Shown here: positions 36,457-45,430 of the stretch, piece by piece
How the letters are laid out: each line of letters opens with the position of its first letter
How positions within the stretch are numbered: position 1 is the first letter of the stretch
NCBI GenBank assembly: GCA_963742405.1
Contig: CAVUMB010000007.1
Location: 310,001-374,000 of the forward strand
Direction: 5' to 3'
DNA from: JAGVSR01 sp963742405
Lineage (GTDB): Bacteria; Pseudomonadota; Alphaproteobacteria; Rhizobiales; Hyphomicrobiaceae
Length of the DNA stretch: 64,000 nt
The notes under the pieces: model-generated
The model's input: the letters and a program-made list of their open reading frames with translations, nothing else
Told to the model about the DNA's origin: nothing
Databases searched by the model: none
Position numbers and translations under genes: made by a program

Positions 36457-37529
36457 TCATGACGATAGCCCGCCGCCGAGCGTCGGCTGGTCGAGCAGTG
36501 AGAAGCCGTAGTGGCGCAGCCAGCGCAGATCGGCGGAAAAAAATGCGCGCAGGTCCGGCAGCCCGTACTTGAGCATTGCGATGCGATCCAGACCCATGCC
36601 GAAGGCGAAGCCCTGGTATTTTTCGGGGTCGAGACCGCAGTTGGCAATGACGTTCGGGTGCACCATTCCGCAACCCAAAATCTCAAGCCACTGCCCCGGC
36701 TTGCCGATCGCCGAGGCGTCGATATCGACTTCCATCGACGGCTCGGTGAAAGGAAAGTGCGAGGCGCGAAACCGCATCGTGACGTTGTCGACCTCGAAGA
36801 AGGCCTTGGCGAATTCTTCCAGCACCCACTTCAGGTGGCCCATATGGGTGGTCTCATCGATGACGAGACCTTCGATCTGGTGAAACATTGGCGTGTGCGT
36901 CTGGTCGCTATCGCAGCGATAGACGCGGCCCGGTGCGATGATGCGGATGGGCGGCGTCTTGGTCTGCATCGTGCGGATTTGCACCGGGCTCGTATGCGTG
37001 CGCAGGAGGAGCCGCGAACCGTCCGGCTTCGGGTTGAAGTAGAACGTATCGTGCTCCTGTCGCGCTGGATGCTCGGCGGGCATATTGAGCTTTGTGAAGT
37101 TGAGGTCGTCCGTTTCGATATCCGGACCCTCGGCGACCTCGAACCCGAGATCTGCAAAAATTTCGATGCACTCGTCGAGGACTTGGCTGACGGGATGAAT
37201 TCGGCCCTGCATCTCCGCGCCGGCGCACACCGGCAGTGTGATGTCTTCTCGCTCTTGCAGAAGCCGTGTCGGCGAGTGCCGCGGCTTCAAGCATCGACCG
37301 GCGCTCATCGAGCGCATCGGAAACCTTTGCCTTCACTGCGTTGACGGACGCACCGAACGTCTTGCGCTCATCCGGCGGTAGCTTGCCGAGCTGCGCCATA
37401 ATTCCGACACACGCCCCTTCTTGCCGAGGCGGCAACGCGCACGACATCGAGCGCGGCGAGATCGGTCGCTGCGGCAATCTCTTGCAAGACGTCATGTTCG
37501 AGGTGGGCGAGATCAGTGCCAGATGACAT
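36457..37529 (-). CDS. pheS: Phenylalanyl-tRNA synthetase alpha subunit (frameshifted in this sequence)
   Basis: PheS carries the class II catalytic core. Motif 2 (Y-R-C-D-S-D-Q-T-H-T-P-M-F-H-Q-I-E-G) and motif 3 (F-A-F-G-M-G-L-D-R-I-A-M-L) are in the C-terminal part. The N-terminal coiled-coil arm reads L-D-V-V-R-V-A, then L-G-K-K-G-R-V-S-E-L, then M-A-Q-L-G-K-L-P-P-D-E-R in three different frames. Two missing bases (about 37428 and 37401) and one extra base (about 37266) account for this. The corrected length is 357 residues. It is followed by the small membrane gene and pheT. Confidence 0.9.
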
Positions 37530-37653
37530 GCGTGACGGCCTCCGGAAGGGGCAGGCGCCCGGCGTCCCGATCCGCGGGTCTCACGTGAGGCGCCGGCCCC
37601 CGGCGGAGGCACAGCGGCGCGGGCCCCGCAGGGCGCGACGGTCAGGCTAGGCA

Positions 37654-37687
37654 GAAAAATGGACCCGGGGGTACGAGCCCCCCGGGT
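37654..37687 (-). terminator. Rho-independent terminator after rplT
   Basis: On the minus strand ACCCGGGGG pairs with CCCCCGGGT around a 6-7-base loop, followed shortly by TTTTT. It separates the rpmI-rplT transcript from pheST, whose promoter must lie in 37530-37653. Confidence 0.82.
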
Positions 37688-37718
37688 GATCAATGGTGTT
37701 TGGCGCAAAATGCGCTAA

Positions 37719-38084
37719 TTAGGCAGCTTTCGGTAGTGCGGCCTGCGCCTGATCGACCAGCGCCTTGAAAGCCGCGTTGTCCTTCACGGCAATGTCGGCA
37801 AGAACCTTGCGGTCGACCTCGATGCCGGCCTTTGTCAGGCCGTCGATGAAGCGGCCGTAGGTCAAGCCATGTTCGCGCGCGGCGGCGTTGATGCGCTGGA
37901 TCCAGAGTGCGCGGAAGGTGCGCTTCTTGTTCTTCCGGTCGCGGAAGTTGTACTGCATGGCCTTTTCGACGGCCTGCTTCGCAACTCGGATCGTATTCTT
38001 GCGACGGCCGTAATAGCCCTTCGCGGCTTTGAGGACTTTCTTGTGCTTGGCGTGGGCGGTAACGCCACGCTTGACGCGTGCCAT
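37719..38084 (-). CDS. rplT: 50S ribosomal protein L20
   Basis: L20 is an early-assembly large-subunit protein. The 121-residue sequence is typical: M-A-R-V-K-R-G-V-T-A-H-A-K-H-K-K-V-L, then K-G-Y-Y-G-R-R-K-N, R-D-R-K-N-K-K-R-T-F-R-A-L-W-I and Y-G-R-F-I-D-G-L. It lies 61 bp after rpmI. infC, which often starts this operon, is not in front. Confidence 0.97.
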   Translation of the reverse strand: MARVKRGVTAHAKHKKVLKAAKGYYGRRKNTIRVAKQAVEKAMQYNFRDRKNKKRTFRALWIQRINAAAREHGLTYGRFIDGLTKAGIEVDRKVLADIAVKDNAAFKALVDQAQAALPKAA

Positions 38085-38145
38085 GAGACTTCTCCGTTTC
38101 GTTCACTGGGTCAGGGCTGAACCGGCTTTCGACAGCCGGAAACGA

Positions 38146-38346
38146 TTAGCGGTTGTAGGGCATGTACTTCTTGACGATGTTCGCATCCGAGTCGTTCAGC
38201 ACCATCGTGCCGCGCGCCTTCTGAATGAACTTTGTCGTCCGTTTGATCATGCCGTGCCGCTTGCCAGCGGCACCCGCCTTCACCTTGCCCGTCGCCGTAA
38301 AACGGAAACGCTTTTTGGCACCACTCTTGGTCTTCATCTTGGGCAT
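38146..38346 (-). CDS. rpmI: 50S ribosomal protein L35
   Basis: This 66-residue basic protein reads M-P-K-M-K-T-K-S-G-A-K-K-R-F at the start and K-K-Y-M-P-Y-N-R at the end, the full L35 pattern. It is the first gene of the rpmI-rplT pair. The ATG at 38346 is preceded by a GAAAGGAAA ribosome-binding site. Confidence 0.96.
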   Translation of the reverse strand: MPKMKTKSGAKKRFRFTATGKVKAGAAGKRHGMIKRTTKFIQKARGTMVLNDSDANIVKKYMPYNR

Positions 38347-38889
38347 TTGGCTTTCCTTTCTCACTGCCGGCCCAAAGGCCGACGGACAGCGATCGATCAG
38401 GGGCTCGAGCCCCATGGCGCGCTGCCGTTTTCGTTGATTGAAGCATGAAAGCCGCCACGGCATGCCCTGCCGGACGGCTCCGGGCCGGGTTATACGGGCA
38501 GCTTGGACGCGATGCAACGGGGTCGCCGTCCCAAATTTGACAGATAGCCGGGCGCAGGTTGTAGGCAGGACAATTCATGCAACTGCCGGCTGGAAGAGCG
38601 GCAAGCATCCGGCTGCGAACAATGCAACGGGTTGTGTCCCCAACCTACAAGCCGGATAGGCCACCATGGCAAGGACCGTTGATCGGGTTGCATTGAACCG
38701 ATCTGCCAGCACGGCAAGCCAATGAAAAAAACGCGTGTTTCCATGAAATTGTATCGGTTGTCTATAGGCTTCGACCTTGCGCTCCGTGCGCTCTCGGGTC
38801 ATATAGACGGCATCGAACACGCCTTGGCTTACTCTGCGACAGCTCTACCGAGTCTGACACTAGACGTCTCCAACGCGCGATTTGATGGC
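38347..38889. other. Long intergenic region between divergent rpmI and cspA
   Basis: These 543 bases must contain the promoters of rpmI-rplT (leftward) and cspA (rightward). Weak open frames exist on both strands, but none has a convincing start site, composition or recognisable sequence. An imperfect repeat is visible: GATGCAACGGGGT near 38510 and AATGCAACGGGTT near 38621, each followed by a T/C-rich tract. A long untranslated leader for cspA is likely. No RNA gene could be identified. Confidence 0.45.
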
Positions 38890-38937
38890 CCCCGAGGTCG
38901 TCGCTTCGGGGTATTTTACCTATGCTTTGGAGGCATA
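38890..38937 (+). promoter_or_regulatory. Structured leader of cspA with the ribosome-binding site in a hairpin loop
   Basis: A first hairpin pairs CCCCGA (38890-38895) with TCGGGG (38906-38911) and is followed by TATTTTA. A second pairs TATGC (38921-38925) with GCATA (38933-38937), and its 7-base loop TTTGGAG holds most of the GGAGG ribosome-binding site. Cold-shock mRNAs are known to be controlled by leader structure. The specific mechanism here is inferred. Confidence 0.45.
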
Positions 38938-38941
38938 ATCG

Positions 38942-39148
38942 ATGTCGACTGGTACCGTGAAGTGGTTCAACGGACAGAAGGGTTACGGGTTTATTCAGCC
39001 GGACGAAGGTGGGAACGACGTTTTCGTTCATATCTCGGCTGTCGAGCGCGCCGGCCTTTCGTCTCTGCGTGAAGGTCAGAAGATCTCCTTCGAGACCGAG
39101 CGCGGCCGCAACGGCAAGATCGCTGCGATCAACCTGCGTCCCCTCTAA
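38942..39148 (+). CDS. cspA: Cold-shock protein (CspA family)
   Basis: This 68-residue single cold-shock domain binds single-stranded RNA/DNA and melts RNA structure. It reads G-T-V-K-W-F-N-G-Q-K-G-Y-G-F-I (RNP1) and D-V-F-V-H-I-S-A-V (RNP2). TTTGGAGGCATAATCG precedes the ATG. The structured leader and the terminator after it define a single-gene unit. Confidence 0.95.
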   Translation: MSTGTVKWFNGQKGYGFIQPDEGGNDVFVHISAVERAGLSSLREGQKISFETERGRNGKIAAINLRPL

Positions 39149-39176
39149 TCAAGGGTCGGCCGCACGGATCGTTCTT

Positions 39177-39201
39177 GGGGAGCAGAGCCACTCTGCTCCC
39201 C
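39177..39201 (+). terminator. Hairpin terminator of cspA
   Basis: A perfect 11-bp stem (GGGGAGCAGAG with CTCTGCTCCCC) has a 3-base loop, 28 bp after the cspA stop. The following ATTTGATT is only moderately T-rich, so it may act partly as a 3' stabiliser. Confidence 0.7.
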
Positions 39202-39255
39202 ATTTGATTGTGCGCTCGCCACGCGGCGAAGCGCATCGAAGTTTTAAGGGGCTAC

Positions 39256-39537
39256 ATGGCTAAAGAAGAAATGCTCGAGTTCGAAGGCGTGGTGGTGGAA
39301 GTGCTCCCCGATGCCCGCTGCCGTGTGAAACTCGACAATGGCCACGAGGTCGTCGCTTACACGTCGGGCCGCATGAAGAAGAACCGAATTCGGATCCTTG
39401 CAGGCGACAAGGTCACGATTGAGATGACGCCCTATGATTTGACCAAGGGCCGCATCAATTTTCGGCACAAGGATACGCGCGGCGGGCCTCCTCCAGGAGC
39501 AGGCGGACCTCCCGGCGGTCAGCAGCGCCGTCGCTGA
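39256..39537 (+). CDS. infA: Translation initiation factor IF-1
   Basis: IF-1 is an S1-fold protein that binds the A site of the 30S subunit during initiation. The 93-residue protein has the full core (M-A-K-E-E-M-L-E-F-E-G-V-V-V-E-V-L-P, H-E-V-V-A-Y-T-S-G-R-M-K-K-N-R-I-R-I-L-A-G-D) plus an unusual 20-residue tail rich in Gly, Pro and Arg. The ATG at 39256 matches the family start. An upstream in-frame start at 39208 is not supported. Confidence 0.95.
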   Translation: MAKEEMLEFEGVVVEVLPDARCRVKLDNGHEVVAYTSGRMKKNRIRILAGDKVTIEMTPYDLTKGRINFRHKDTRGGPPPGAGGPPGGQQRRR

Positions 39538-39563
39538 ACGAAGACGCGAATGATCAAAGTCAC

Positions 39564-39600
39564 GAGGCCGGCGGCAGTGCGCGTCGGCCCGTTTTGTTTA
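39564..39600 (+). terminator. Rho-independent terminator after infA
   Basis: GGCCG (39566-39570) pairs with CGGCC (39585-39589) over a 14-base loop, followed by CGTTTTGTTTAG. It lies about 30 bp after the infA stop. Confidence 0.65.
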
Positions 39601-39616
39601 GCCCATTTTCGGTTGG

Positions 39617-40444
39617 CTAGAACACGCGGTGCGGGAAGTAGCGCGAGACGAGTTCGTCAAATCGGCCCGACGCGCGGACTTTGTGCAAGGCTGCATTGAG
39701 CAGGGCCTTGATTTGCGGATCGTTGCGGGGCACGGCAATCGCCAAGCCGTCGCCGAAGTATCTCGGCTCGAAAAACGGCCCACCCCTTAATTCGCAGCAG
39801 CGTTTTGATAGCGTGCCGTTGATCCAGAACGCCAGTCCGATGCCGTCGTCGAACACATAATCCGTCTTGCCCTGCAGCATGGCTTCGCGCGCCAGCTCCG
39901 CCGTTTCAAATACCTGTACGCGGCTGTCGCGAAAAAACGTCTTCAAGAACGCTTCATGCGGAGTGCCGCGCGCTACCGCGATCGACCGTCCATCGAGAAG
40001 ATCGGGAGCCACATCCCCTTTTTCCAGACTGGTTTTGGCAGCAAACCGGCCTGGAGTGTGGAAATAGCGGTCGGTAAAATCAACCTTGCGCAGTGCGTCC
40101 GACGTCACGGTATGGCCGGCGATAACTGCATCCGCTTCGCCACGCTGAAGTGCGACGAGAAGTTCGTCCCACGGCCGCACGCGAATATCGCACGCCGCCC
40201 CGATCTCGTTGCACAGCGTGCGCGCCAGATCGACGTTGAAGCCGTTTAAAACGCCGTCTTCGTCGAGGTAGTTGAAAGGTGGAAAGTCGCCTTCGGTCAG
40301 AAACCTCACCACAACGCGGCGTGGCTGCTGTCCTTCCGCCGCAGGCTCTTGAGCCTGTAGATCTGATGCAAAGACGACGGTTTGCACAATCGCCATCGCA
40401 ACGACGATAGACAGAAAGCAGCTTTTGATAACGAACGGCATCAT
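39617..40444 (-). CDS. Family 3 extracellular solute-binding protein, orphan
   Basis: This 275-residue periplasmic binding protein has an N-terminal signal peptide and the family 3 fold: G-D-F-P-P-F-N-Y-L-D-E-D-G-V-L-N-G-F-N-V-D-L-A at the start of the mature domain, D-A-V-I-A-G-H-T-V, and D-E-L-V-S-R-Y-F near the end. Such proteins bind amino acids or small organic acids. No permease or ATPase gene adjoins it, so it either partners with a remote transporter or acts as a sensor. MoxJ/XoxJ of methanol oxidation belong to the same fold, but no methanol dehydrogenase genes are near. Confidence 0.83.
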   Translation of the reverse strand: MMPFVIKSCFLSIVVAMAIVQTVVFASDLQAQEPAAEGQQPRRVVVRFLTEGDFPPFNYLDEDGVLNGFNVDLARTLCNEIGAACDIRVRPWDELLVALQRGEADAVIAGHTVTSDALRKVDFTDRYFHTPGRFAAKTSLEKGDVAPDLLDGRSIAVARGTPHEAFLKTFFRDSRVQVFETAELAREAMLQGKTDYVFDDGIGLAFWINGTLSKRCCELRGGPFFEPRYFGDGLAIAVPRNDPQIKALLNAALHKVRASGRFDELVSRYFPHRVF

Positions 40445-40538
40445 GTGTTCCGGCTGTTCTGCTCAAGTAAGCTACCGTAATCTGAACACCGTTGGTGTCC
40501 GGACTGCGGCTGCCGACTTGTCGTGCGGGCGCATCGCC

Positions 40539-42032
40539 GTGTCAAATCATCCTCGCGGTCAACCGACTTCGCTGGACGTGCCCTCCGGCGCCGCAGCCCG
40601 GCTATTGCAACCGTCAATTCCGTTATGGCCGGATGCGTTGCGCATTCAGGCCCCTCACTTTTCCGCGGCTGGACCGACGGCAGCCTGGCAACGCCGCCTT
40701 TTGTCAGTCCTGGTCACGTCAATCCTGATCGGCATGGTGGTTTCCCCCGATGCAACCGTCACCCTGTTCATGGCGGTGTTGACGCCCGTTTTTCTGTGCG
40801 TCGCGTTCTTGCGCGCAGCGGCTCTCTGGTTTTTTACCAGGATGCCGCCGGTTGCGAATGCCCCCGCCGTCCCGGCTGCCGAACCGCTGCCGATTTATTC
40901 AATCCTGGTGCCCCTCTACGCCGAAGCACACATGGCGGCGGCGCTCGTTGTCGCGCTCGAACGGATCGACTGGCCGCCCGATCGGCGAGACGTAATCTTT
41001 ATTACAGAAACCGGCGATGACGCGACCCGGCTAGCCCTTGAGGCAGTCATCGGCGACCGCGTTGGAATGCGCATTATCGTCGTGCCGCCGGGGAACCCGC
41101 GCACCAAGCCGCGCGCCCTGATGTATGCTTTGCCCCACGCGATTGGCGAGTTGATTGTGGTCTTCGATGCTGAAGACGAACCCGAACCCGGCCAATTGAG
41201 GGAAGCCTTCCGGCGGTTTTATTTCTCTGGCCCCGATCTCGGCTGCCTGCAGGCACGGCTGAACATATATAACGTCCGCGCGAGCTTGATCACACGCCAG
41301 TTCACCCTGGAATATACGGCTCTTTTCGATGCGCTTCTGCCGGCCGTGGAGCACCTTCGGCTGCCGCTTCCCCTGGGCGGCACATCGAACCATTTCCGTC
41401 GCAACGTGCTCGAAAAGTGCGGCGGCTGGGACCCCTACAACGTCACCGAGGACGCGGACTTAGGGTTTCGCCTTGCACGGCTGGGCTATCGCGTCGCGAT
41501 GCTCAACTCGACCACTTGGGAGGAAGCGCCTCCGACCATGCGCGGCTGGACCGGACAGCGGTCCCGCTGGCTCAAAGGCTGGATGCAGACGACACTCGTG
41601 CATCTTCGCGATCCGGCCCGCTTGCAGTCTGAACTCGGCACGCGCGGCTTTTTGGGTTTCAATATCCTTATGGGTGGCGTTATTTTGGCCGCTCTTGTCC
41701 ATCCGTTGGTCTACGCTTATGCGCTTTGGAAGTTGGCAACCGGCGATCTCACCCTTTGGCCGCCGGACGGCTGGCCAGCCGTCGTCTGGTGGGCCGGTGC
41801 TGCAAACCTTATGTTCGCCTATGTGGTTGGAATAGCGCTGGCAATGATTTGCGGCTGGCGCCGGCATGGACCGCGTCTCGCCTTCCACGCGCTCCTGCTG
41901 CCGGTCTATTGGTTGATGATCTCCTTCGCCGCTTACCGAGCGGTGTTTGATCTCGCCCGTCAGCCATTTCACTGGCGCAAGACAGCGCATCAGGGACGAG
42001 CAGTTGCATACCGCCGCAACTCATCCGAATAG
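40539..42032 (+). CDS. Membrane glycosyltransferase family 2, cellulose-synthase-like
   Basis: This processive-type glycosyltransferase has N-terminal membrane helices, a cytosolic GT-A domain and C-terminal helices. The motifs are V-P-L-Y-A-E-A, F-D-A-E-D-E-P-E-P (metal-binding), T-E-D-A-D-L-G-F-R (catalytic TED) and Q-R-S-R-W-L-K-G-W. It probably exports a polysaccharide; the sugar is unknown. The frame is open to 40425, but that would overlap the divergent binding-protein gene, so I chose the GTG at 40539 (497 residues). The start is uncertain. It ends about 100 bp before the next gene. Confidence 0.82.
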   Translation: MSNHPRGQPTSLDVPSGAAARLLQPSIPLWPDALRIQAPHFSAAGPTAAWQRRLLSVLVTSILIGMVVSPDATVTLFMAVLTPVFLCVAFLRAAALWFFTRMPPVANAPAVPAAEPLPIYSILVPLYAEAHMAAALVVALERIDWPPDRRDVIFITETGDDATRLALEAVIGDRVGMRIIVVPPGNPRTKPRALMYALPHAIGELIVVFDAEDEPEPGQLREAFRRFYFSGPDLGCLQARLNIYNVRASLITRQFTLEYTALFDALLPAVEHLRLPLPLGGTSNHFRRNVLEKCGGWDPYNVTEDADLGFRLARLGYRVAMLNSTTWEEAPPTMRGWTGQRSRWLKGWMQTTLVHLRDPARLQSELGTRGFLGFNILMGGVILAALVHPLVYAYALWKLATGDLTLWPPDGWPAVVWWAGAANLMFAYVVGIALAMICGWRRHGPRLAFHALLLPVYWLMISFAAYRAVFDLARQPFHWRKTAHQGRAVAYRRNSSE

Positions 42033-42128
42033 CAAATCAATCAAAAGCGGGCCGTGTGATTGACATTCCACTTCGCCGACTTAAGCGTATGGTCGACTGC
42101 GTGCTCTATTTAGAATTGTGAGGCGAAC

Positions 42129-42419
42129 GTGGCGACGCTGGATCAGCTGATCGTTTGGGCGATCGTAGGCCTCATTGGCGGGAGTTTGGCCGGTCGTCTT
42201 TACACGTGGGATAAACAGGGTCTAGGGCGCGTTCGCAATCTCGCCCTCGGATTGGCCGGCGCGGTGATTGGCGGTCTTCTGTTTCGCATTTTTGGAATTC
42301 TGCCGGACCTCGACCGCATTTCGATATCGTTGCGCGATGTCGTCGCGGCTGTGGTCGGCGCCTTCCTCGTACTCGCTTCGCTCTGGCTTTGGACCAAGTA
42401 TTCCGCCAAAGCGCTGTAG
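42129..42419 (+). CDS. Small GlsB/YeaQ/YmgE-like membrane protein
   Basis: This 96-residue protein has three hydrophobic helices with Gly-rich faces: V-G-L-I-G-G-S-L-A-G-R-L, then N-L-A-L-G-L-A-G-A-V-I-G-G-L-L-F and A-A-V-V-G-A-F-L-V-L. The Gly pattern matches the transglycosylase-associated (YeaQ/GlsB) family. Members are stress-induced in many bacteria, with no known reaction. The start is GTG at 42129. It may be co-transcribed with the metallophosphoesterase, 24 bp away. Confidence 0.75.
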   Translation: MATLDQLIVWAIVGLIGGSLAGRLYTWDKQGLGRVRNLALGLAGAVIGGLLFRIFGILPDLDRISISLRDVVAAVVGAFLVLASLWLWTKYSAKAL

Positions 42420-42443
42420 TCCGTTCGCCCGAGATTTTAGACA

Positions 42444-44184
42444 ATGCAGCCGATCATCGATCCGCGTTCCGGTGACGTTGAGGATGATGCGTCGAGCACA
42501 AAAAGCCGTAAGCTGGCCGCCATCGCCGGCAGCATGCTCGCCGAGATCAGCTTGCCCAAGCTGATCGTTGCCTGGGTCTTGCTCATTGGCCTACCCGGAT
42601 TGCTTCTGGGTTTGGCGCCACCTGTCGCGTGGGCCTGGCTGTCCCGTGTAACGGACAAATTCGCTGCCATTTCGGGAATCGGATCGCTGCTGATCTTCGC
42701 AGGAATTCTGCTCGTTGGCTGGTATGGAATCCGCCCGCTTTTCCAATTCATGGAACGAAGCTTCTGGTCGCTCCAAGCTCTCGCCGTTCAGCCCGTCTAC
42801 GCGGCGTGCCGGGAAGGCCTTAGTCAGATCGCAGAGGGCTTTCTCGATCCGGAGGCCAAAGAACAGGACCGCTCTCGACGGCGGGCCAAAATGGCGGCAG
42901 TCGCCGGATTTCTGGCGGGCGCAATTGGCGTGGCGCTCGTGGCACTGGCTTGGCCCTACACACAGTGGACGGCAACCTGGGAAGCGCTCTCGACACCGTC
43001 GATACTCATCATTCCCGCCCTCGCCAACGCTGTCACCATCGTCGCCGGCTATCTTGCCGCTGCTTCGATCGTGTGGGGCTTGACCGATGCCGTCATGGAG
43101 CAACCCGAAAAGTTCGTGTCGTTCGAGGAGCCGAATGGCGACAGCAGGCGATTTCGCATCGCTCATCTGTCCGACCTGCATACCGTTGGCGAACGGTTTG
43201 GTTTCCGCATCGAGTTCTGGACGTCTGGGCCCGCAGGGCAACGGTCGTCTCGATGCGGTGCTCGAGCGATTGCAGGATCTCCACCTTCAAAAGCCGTTGG
43301 ACGTCATACTGATAACCGGTGACATGACCGACGCCGGGCGATCGGCAGAATGGGCCGAGTTCTTCGATAGACTCGCTCGGTACCCGTGTCTTCTCGAACG
43401 AACACTCATTCTGCCGGGAAATCACGACTTGAACGTCGCCGATCGCGCCAATCCGGCCAGGCTGGAATTGCCAACCAGTCCGCGAAAGCAATTGCGGCAG
43501 ATGCGCGTGTTATCGGCTATGGAGGCCGTTCAAGGACGTCGCGCATTTGTTTGCGACCGAGCCAAAGGCGAGGTTGGCCCGCTGCTGGCCGATGCAATTG
43601 CATCCGCTGGAACGCAAATGAGGTCGCTGGCCGATGTGGGCCGAATTGGACCGTCGTCGGAATTGTCCCGCCTTTGGTCCGACGTTTTTCCGCTTGTTGT
43701 TCCGCCGCGAGATCCCGGAGGGCTTGGCATCATTCTCATGAATTCCAATGCGCAAACGAATTTCTCGTTCACCAATGCATTGGGGTTGGTCTCAGCCGAC
43801 GACGTTGCCATCGCCTGCAAGGTCATCGAACAGTATCCGGGGACAGCGTGGATCATTGCTCTCCACCATCATCTCGTCGAATACCCTCTGCCCGTTAAAG
43901 CGTTCTCGGAGCGCATCGGCACCGCCTTGATCAATGGCAGCTGGCTGGTCCGAAAGTTGAGGCCGGTCGCCACTCGCGTCGCCATGATGCACGGGCACCG
44001 GCATATCGATTGGATCGGGCGGATCGGACGTCTGACCGTCATCTCGGCGCCGTCACCCGTCATGGAAGCAAAGGACGGTGATGCCACGTGCTTCTATGTG
44101 CACACGATCGTTGTGCGGACGGAGGGAGATATCGCGCTGACAATCCCGGAAAAGGTTGCGGTTGCCGGTCGGGCGCTGTCTTAG
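42444..44184 (+). CDS. Membrane-anchored metallophosphoesterase (frameshifted in this sequence)
   Basis: The corrected protein is 579 residues. The N half has four hydrophobic helices (about 35-65, 75-95, 150-180 and 190-215). The C half is a calcineurin-like phosphoesterase with I-A-H-L-S-D-L-H, T-G-D-M-T-D-A-G, L-P-G-N-H-D-L-N, I-A-L-H-H-H and M-M-H-G-H-R-H, the complete two-metal set. An extra T near 43215 breaks the frame between the first motif and the rest. The domain should face the cytoplasm; the substrate is unknown. Confidence 0.8.
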
Positions 44185-44197
44185 TTTACTGGCAAGC

Positions 44198-44271
44198 TGG
44201 AGCGGGCGAAGGGAATCGAACCCTCGTATGCAGCTTGGGAAGCTGCCGTTCTACCATTGAACTACGCCCGC
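44198..44271 (-). tRNA. tRNA-Gly (anticodon CCC)
   Basis: The minus strand folds into a cloverleaf of 74 nt with encoded CCA: acceptor GCGGGCG with CGCCCGC, D arm with GTTCAATGGTAGAAC, anticodon stem GCAGC/GCTGC with loop TTCCCAA (anticodon CCC), and T arm GAGGGTTCGATTCCCTT. It reads GGG glycine codons. Confidence 0.97.
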
Positions 44272-44407
44272 GGCCGGAGACCTCGATACCATAGCCAAGC
44301 GTGACTGAACAAGGCTCCGCCGCGAAACTGGTTTCGGGTATTCTCGGTGCACCTGACAAGGTGCTGGGGTAGCTAGACATGGGGCCACCAGGCCGAAGGA
44401 TGATTGA

Positions 44408-45376
44408 GTGAAAGCAGAATTCGACATCGCGCCCGCAACAAAATTTTCCGATCCCGACCGCACTGCCAAGGGTGAGCTCCGCGCGCGTGTCGCCCTGCAA
44501 CGGCTTGACACGCTGTGGATCAATACCGGCACGTTGTGCAACATCACGTGTCGTAACTGTTACATCGAATCCTCGCCCACCAACGACAGGTTGGCCTACA
44601 TCACGGCTGCCGAGGTTGCGGTGTTTTTGGATGAGGCCCGTCAACGTGGCACTCGCGAAATCGGCTTCACGGGCGGCGAGCCGTTTCTCAATCCTGATTT
44701 TGAAACAATGCTCACGCAAGCATTGGAACAAGGCTTCGGCGCGCTCGTCTTGACCAACGCAATGTCCCCGATGCAGCGGCCCGGCGTGAAGATGTGGCTG
44801 CTTGCCTTGCGGCAACGGTTCCAGGCTCGGCTCACACTTCGCGTCAGTCTCGACCATTACAGCGAAGCCTTGCACGATGCGGAGCGTGGTTCGGGATCGT
44901 TTGCAAAGGTTGTCGAAGGAGTCGATTGGCTGGCAGATCACGCGTTTCGCATAACCGTTGCGGGCCGTACCTGCTGGGGTGAAACCGAAGCCGCCGGGCG
45001 GACCGGATACGCGGCTCTCGTTGCCGCTCGGCGCTGGCCGATCGATGCCGCGTCGGCCTCCGATCTCATCCTCTTCCCGGAAATGGACGCCTCCGCCGAC
45101 GTCCCCGAAATCACGCCGTCGTGCTGGAGCATCCTGAAAGTAAATCCGGACGCGATGATGTGCGCCTCCTCGCGCATGGTGGTAAAACGCAAAGGTGCCG
45201 CCGGACCCTCCGTTCTGCCGTGCACGCTGCTGCCCTACGACAAACGCTTCGAAATGGGTGCTACGCTAGCGCAAGCGGACCACGCCGATGGCGGCGTATT
45301 CGACCGCGGTTCGGTGAAGCTTGCCCATCCACATTGTTCCCGCTTCTGTGTCCTGGGCGGCGGCAGCTGTTCGTGA
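44408..45376 (+). CDS. Radical SAM protein with a Cys-rich C terminus
   Basis: This 322-residue radical SAM enzyme has the [4Fe-4S] motif C-N-I-T-C-R-N-C near residue 44, G-F-T-G-G-E-P-F-L-N for SAM binding, and R-V-S-L-D-H-Y. The C-terminal third holds further Cys: S-C-W, M-M-C, L-P-C and a terminal H-C-S-R-F-C-V-L-G-G-G-S-C. This SPASM-like set could bind a second cluster. The start is GTG at 44408. No substrate peptide gene is evident beside it. The reaction is unknown. Confidence 0.82.
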   Translation: MKAEFDIAPATKFSDPDRTAKGELRARVALQRLDTLWINTGTLCNITCRNCYIESSPTNDRLAYITAAEVAVFLDEARQRGTREIGFTGGEPFLNPDFETMLTQALEQGFGALVLTNAMSPMQRPGVKMWLLALRQRFQARLTLRVSLDHYSEALHDAERGSGSFAKVVEGVDWLADHAFRITVAGRTCWGETEAAGRTGYAALVAARRWPIDAASASDLILFPEMDASADVPEITPSCWSILKVNPDAMMCASSRMVVKRKGAAGPSVLPCTLLPYDKRFEMGATLAQADHADGGVFDRGSVKLAHPHCSRFCVLGGGSCS

Positions 45377-45380
45377 AGAA

Positions 45381-45404
45381 GCCCGGCGCGTGTCCGCACC
45401 GGGC
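45381..45404. terminator. Hairpin between the convergent radical SAM and mscL genes
   Basis: GCCCGGCGCG pairs with CGCACCGGGC (one bulge) around a TGTC loop, just after both stops. The flanks are only weakly T-rich, so termination strength is uncertain. Confidence 0.5.
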
Positions 45405-45430
45405 CTGCAGTTGGACGACAAAGAAGTGGC

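Noticed and set aside
38446..38820. Small genes in the rpmI-cspA gap
   Set aside because: The frames on both strands lack ribosome-binding sites and recognisable sequence. They look like chance open frames.
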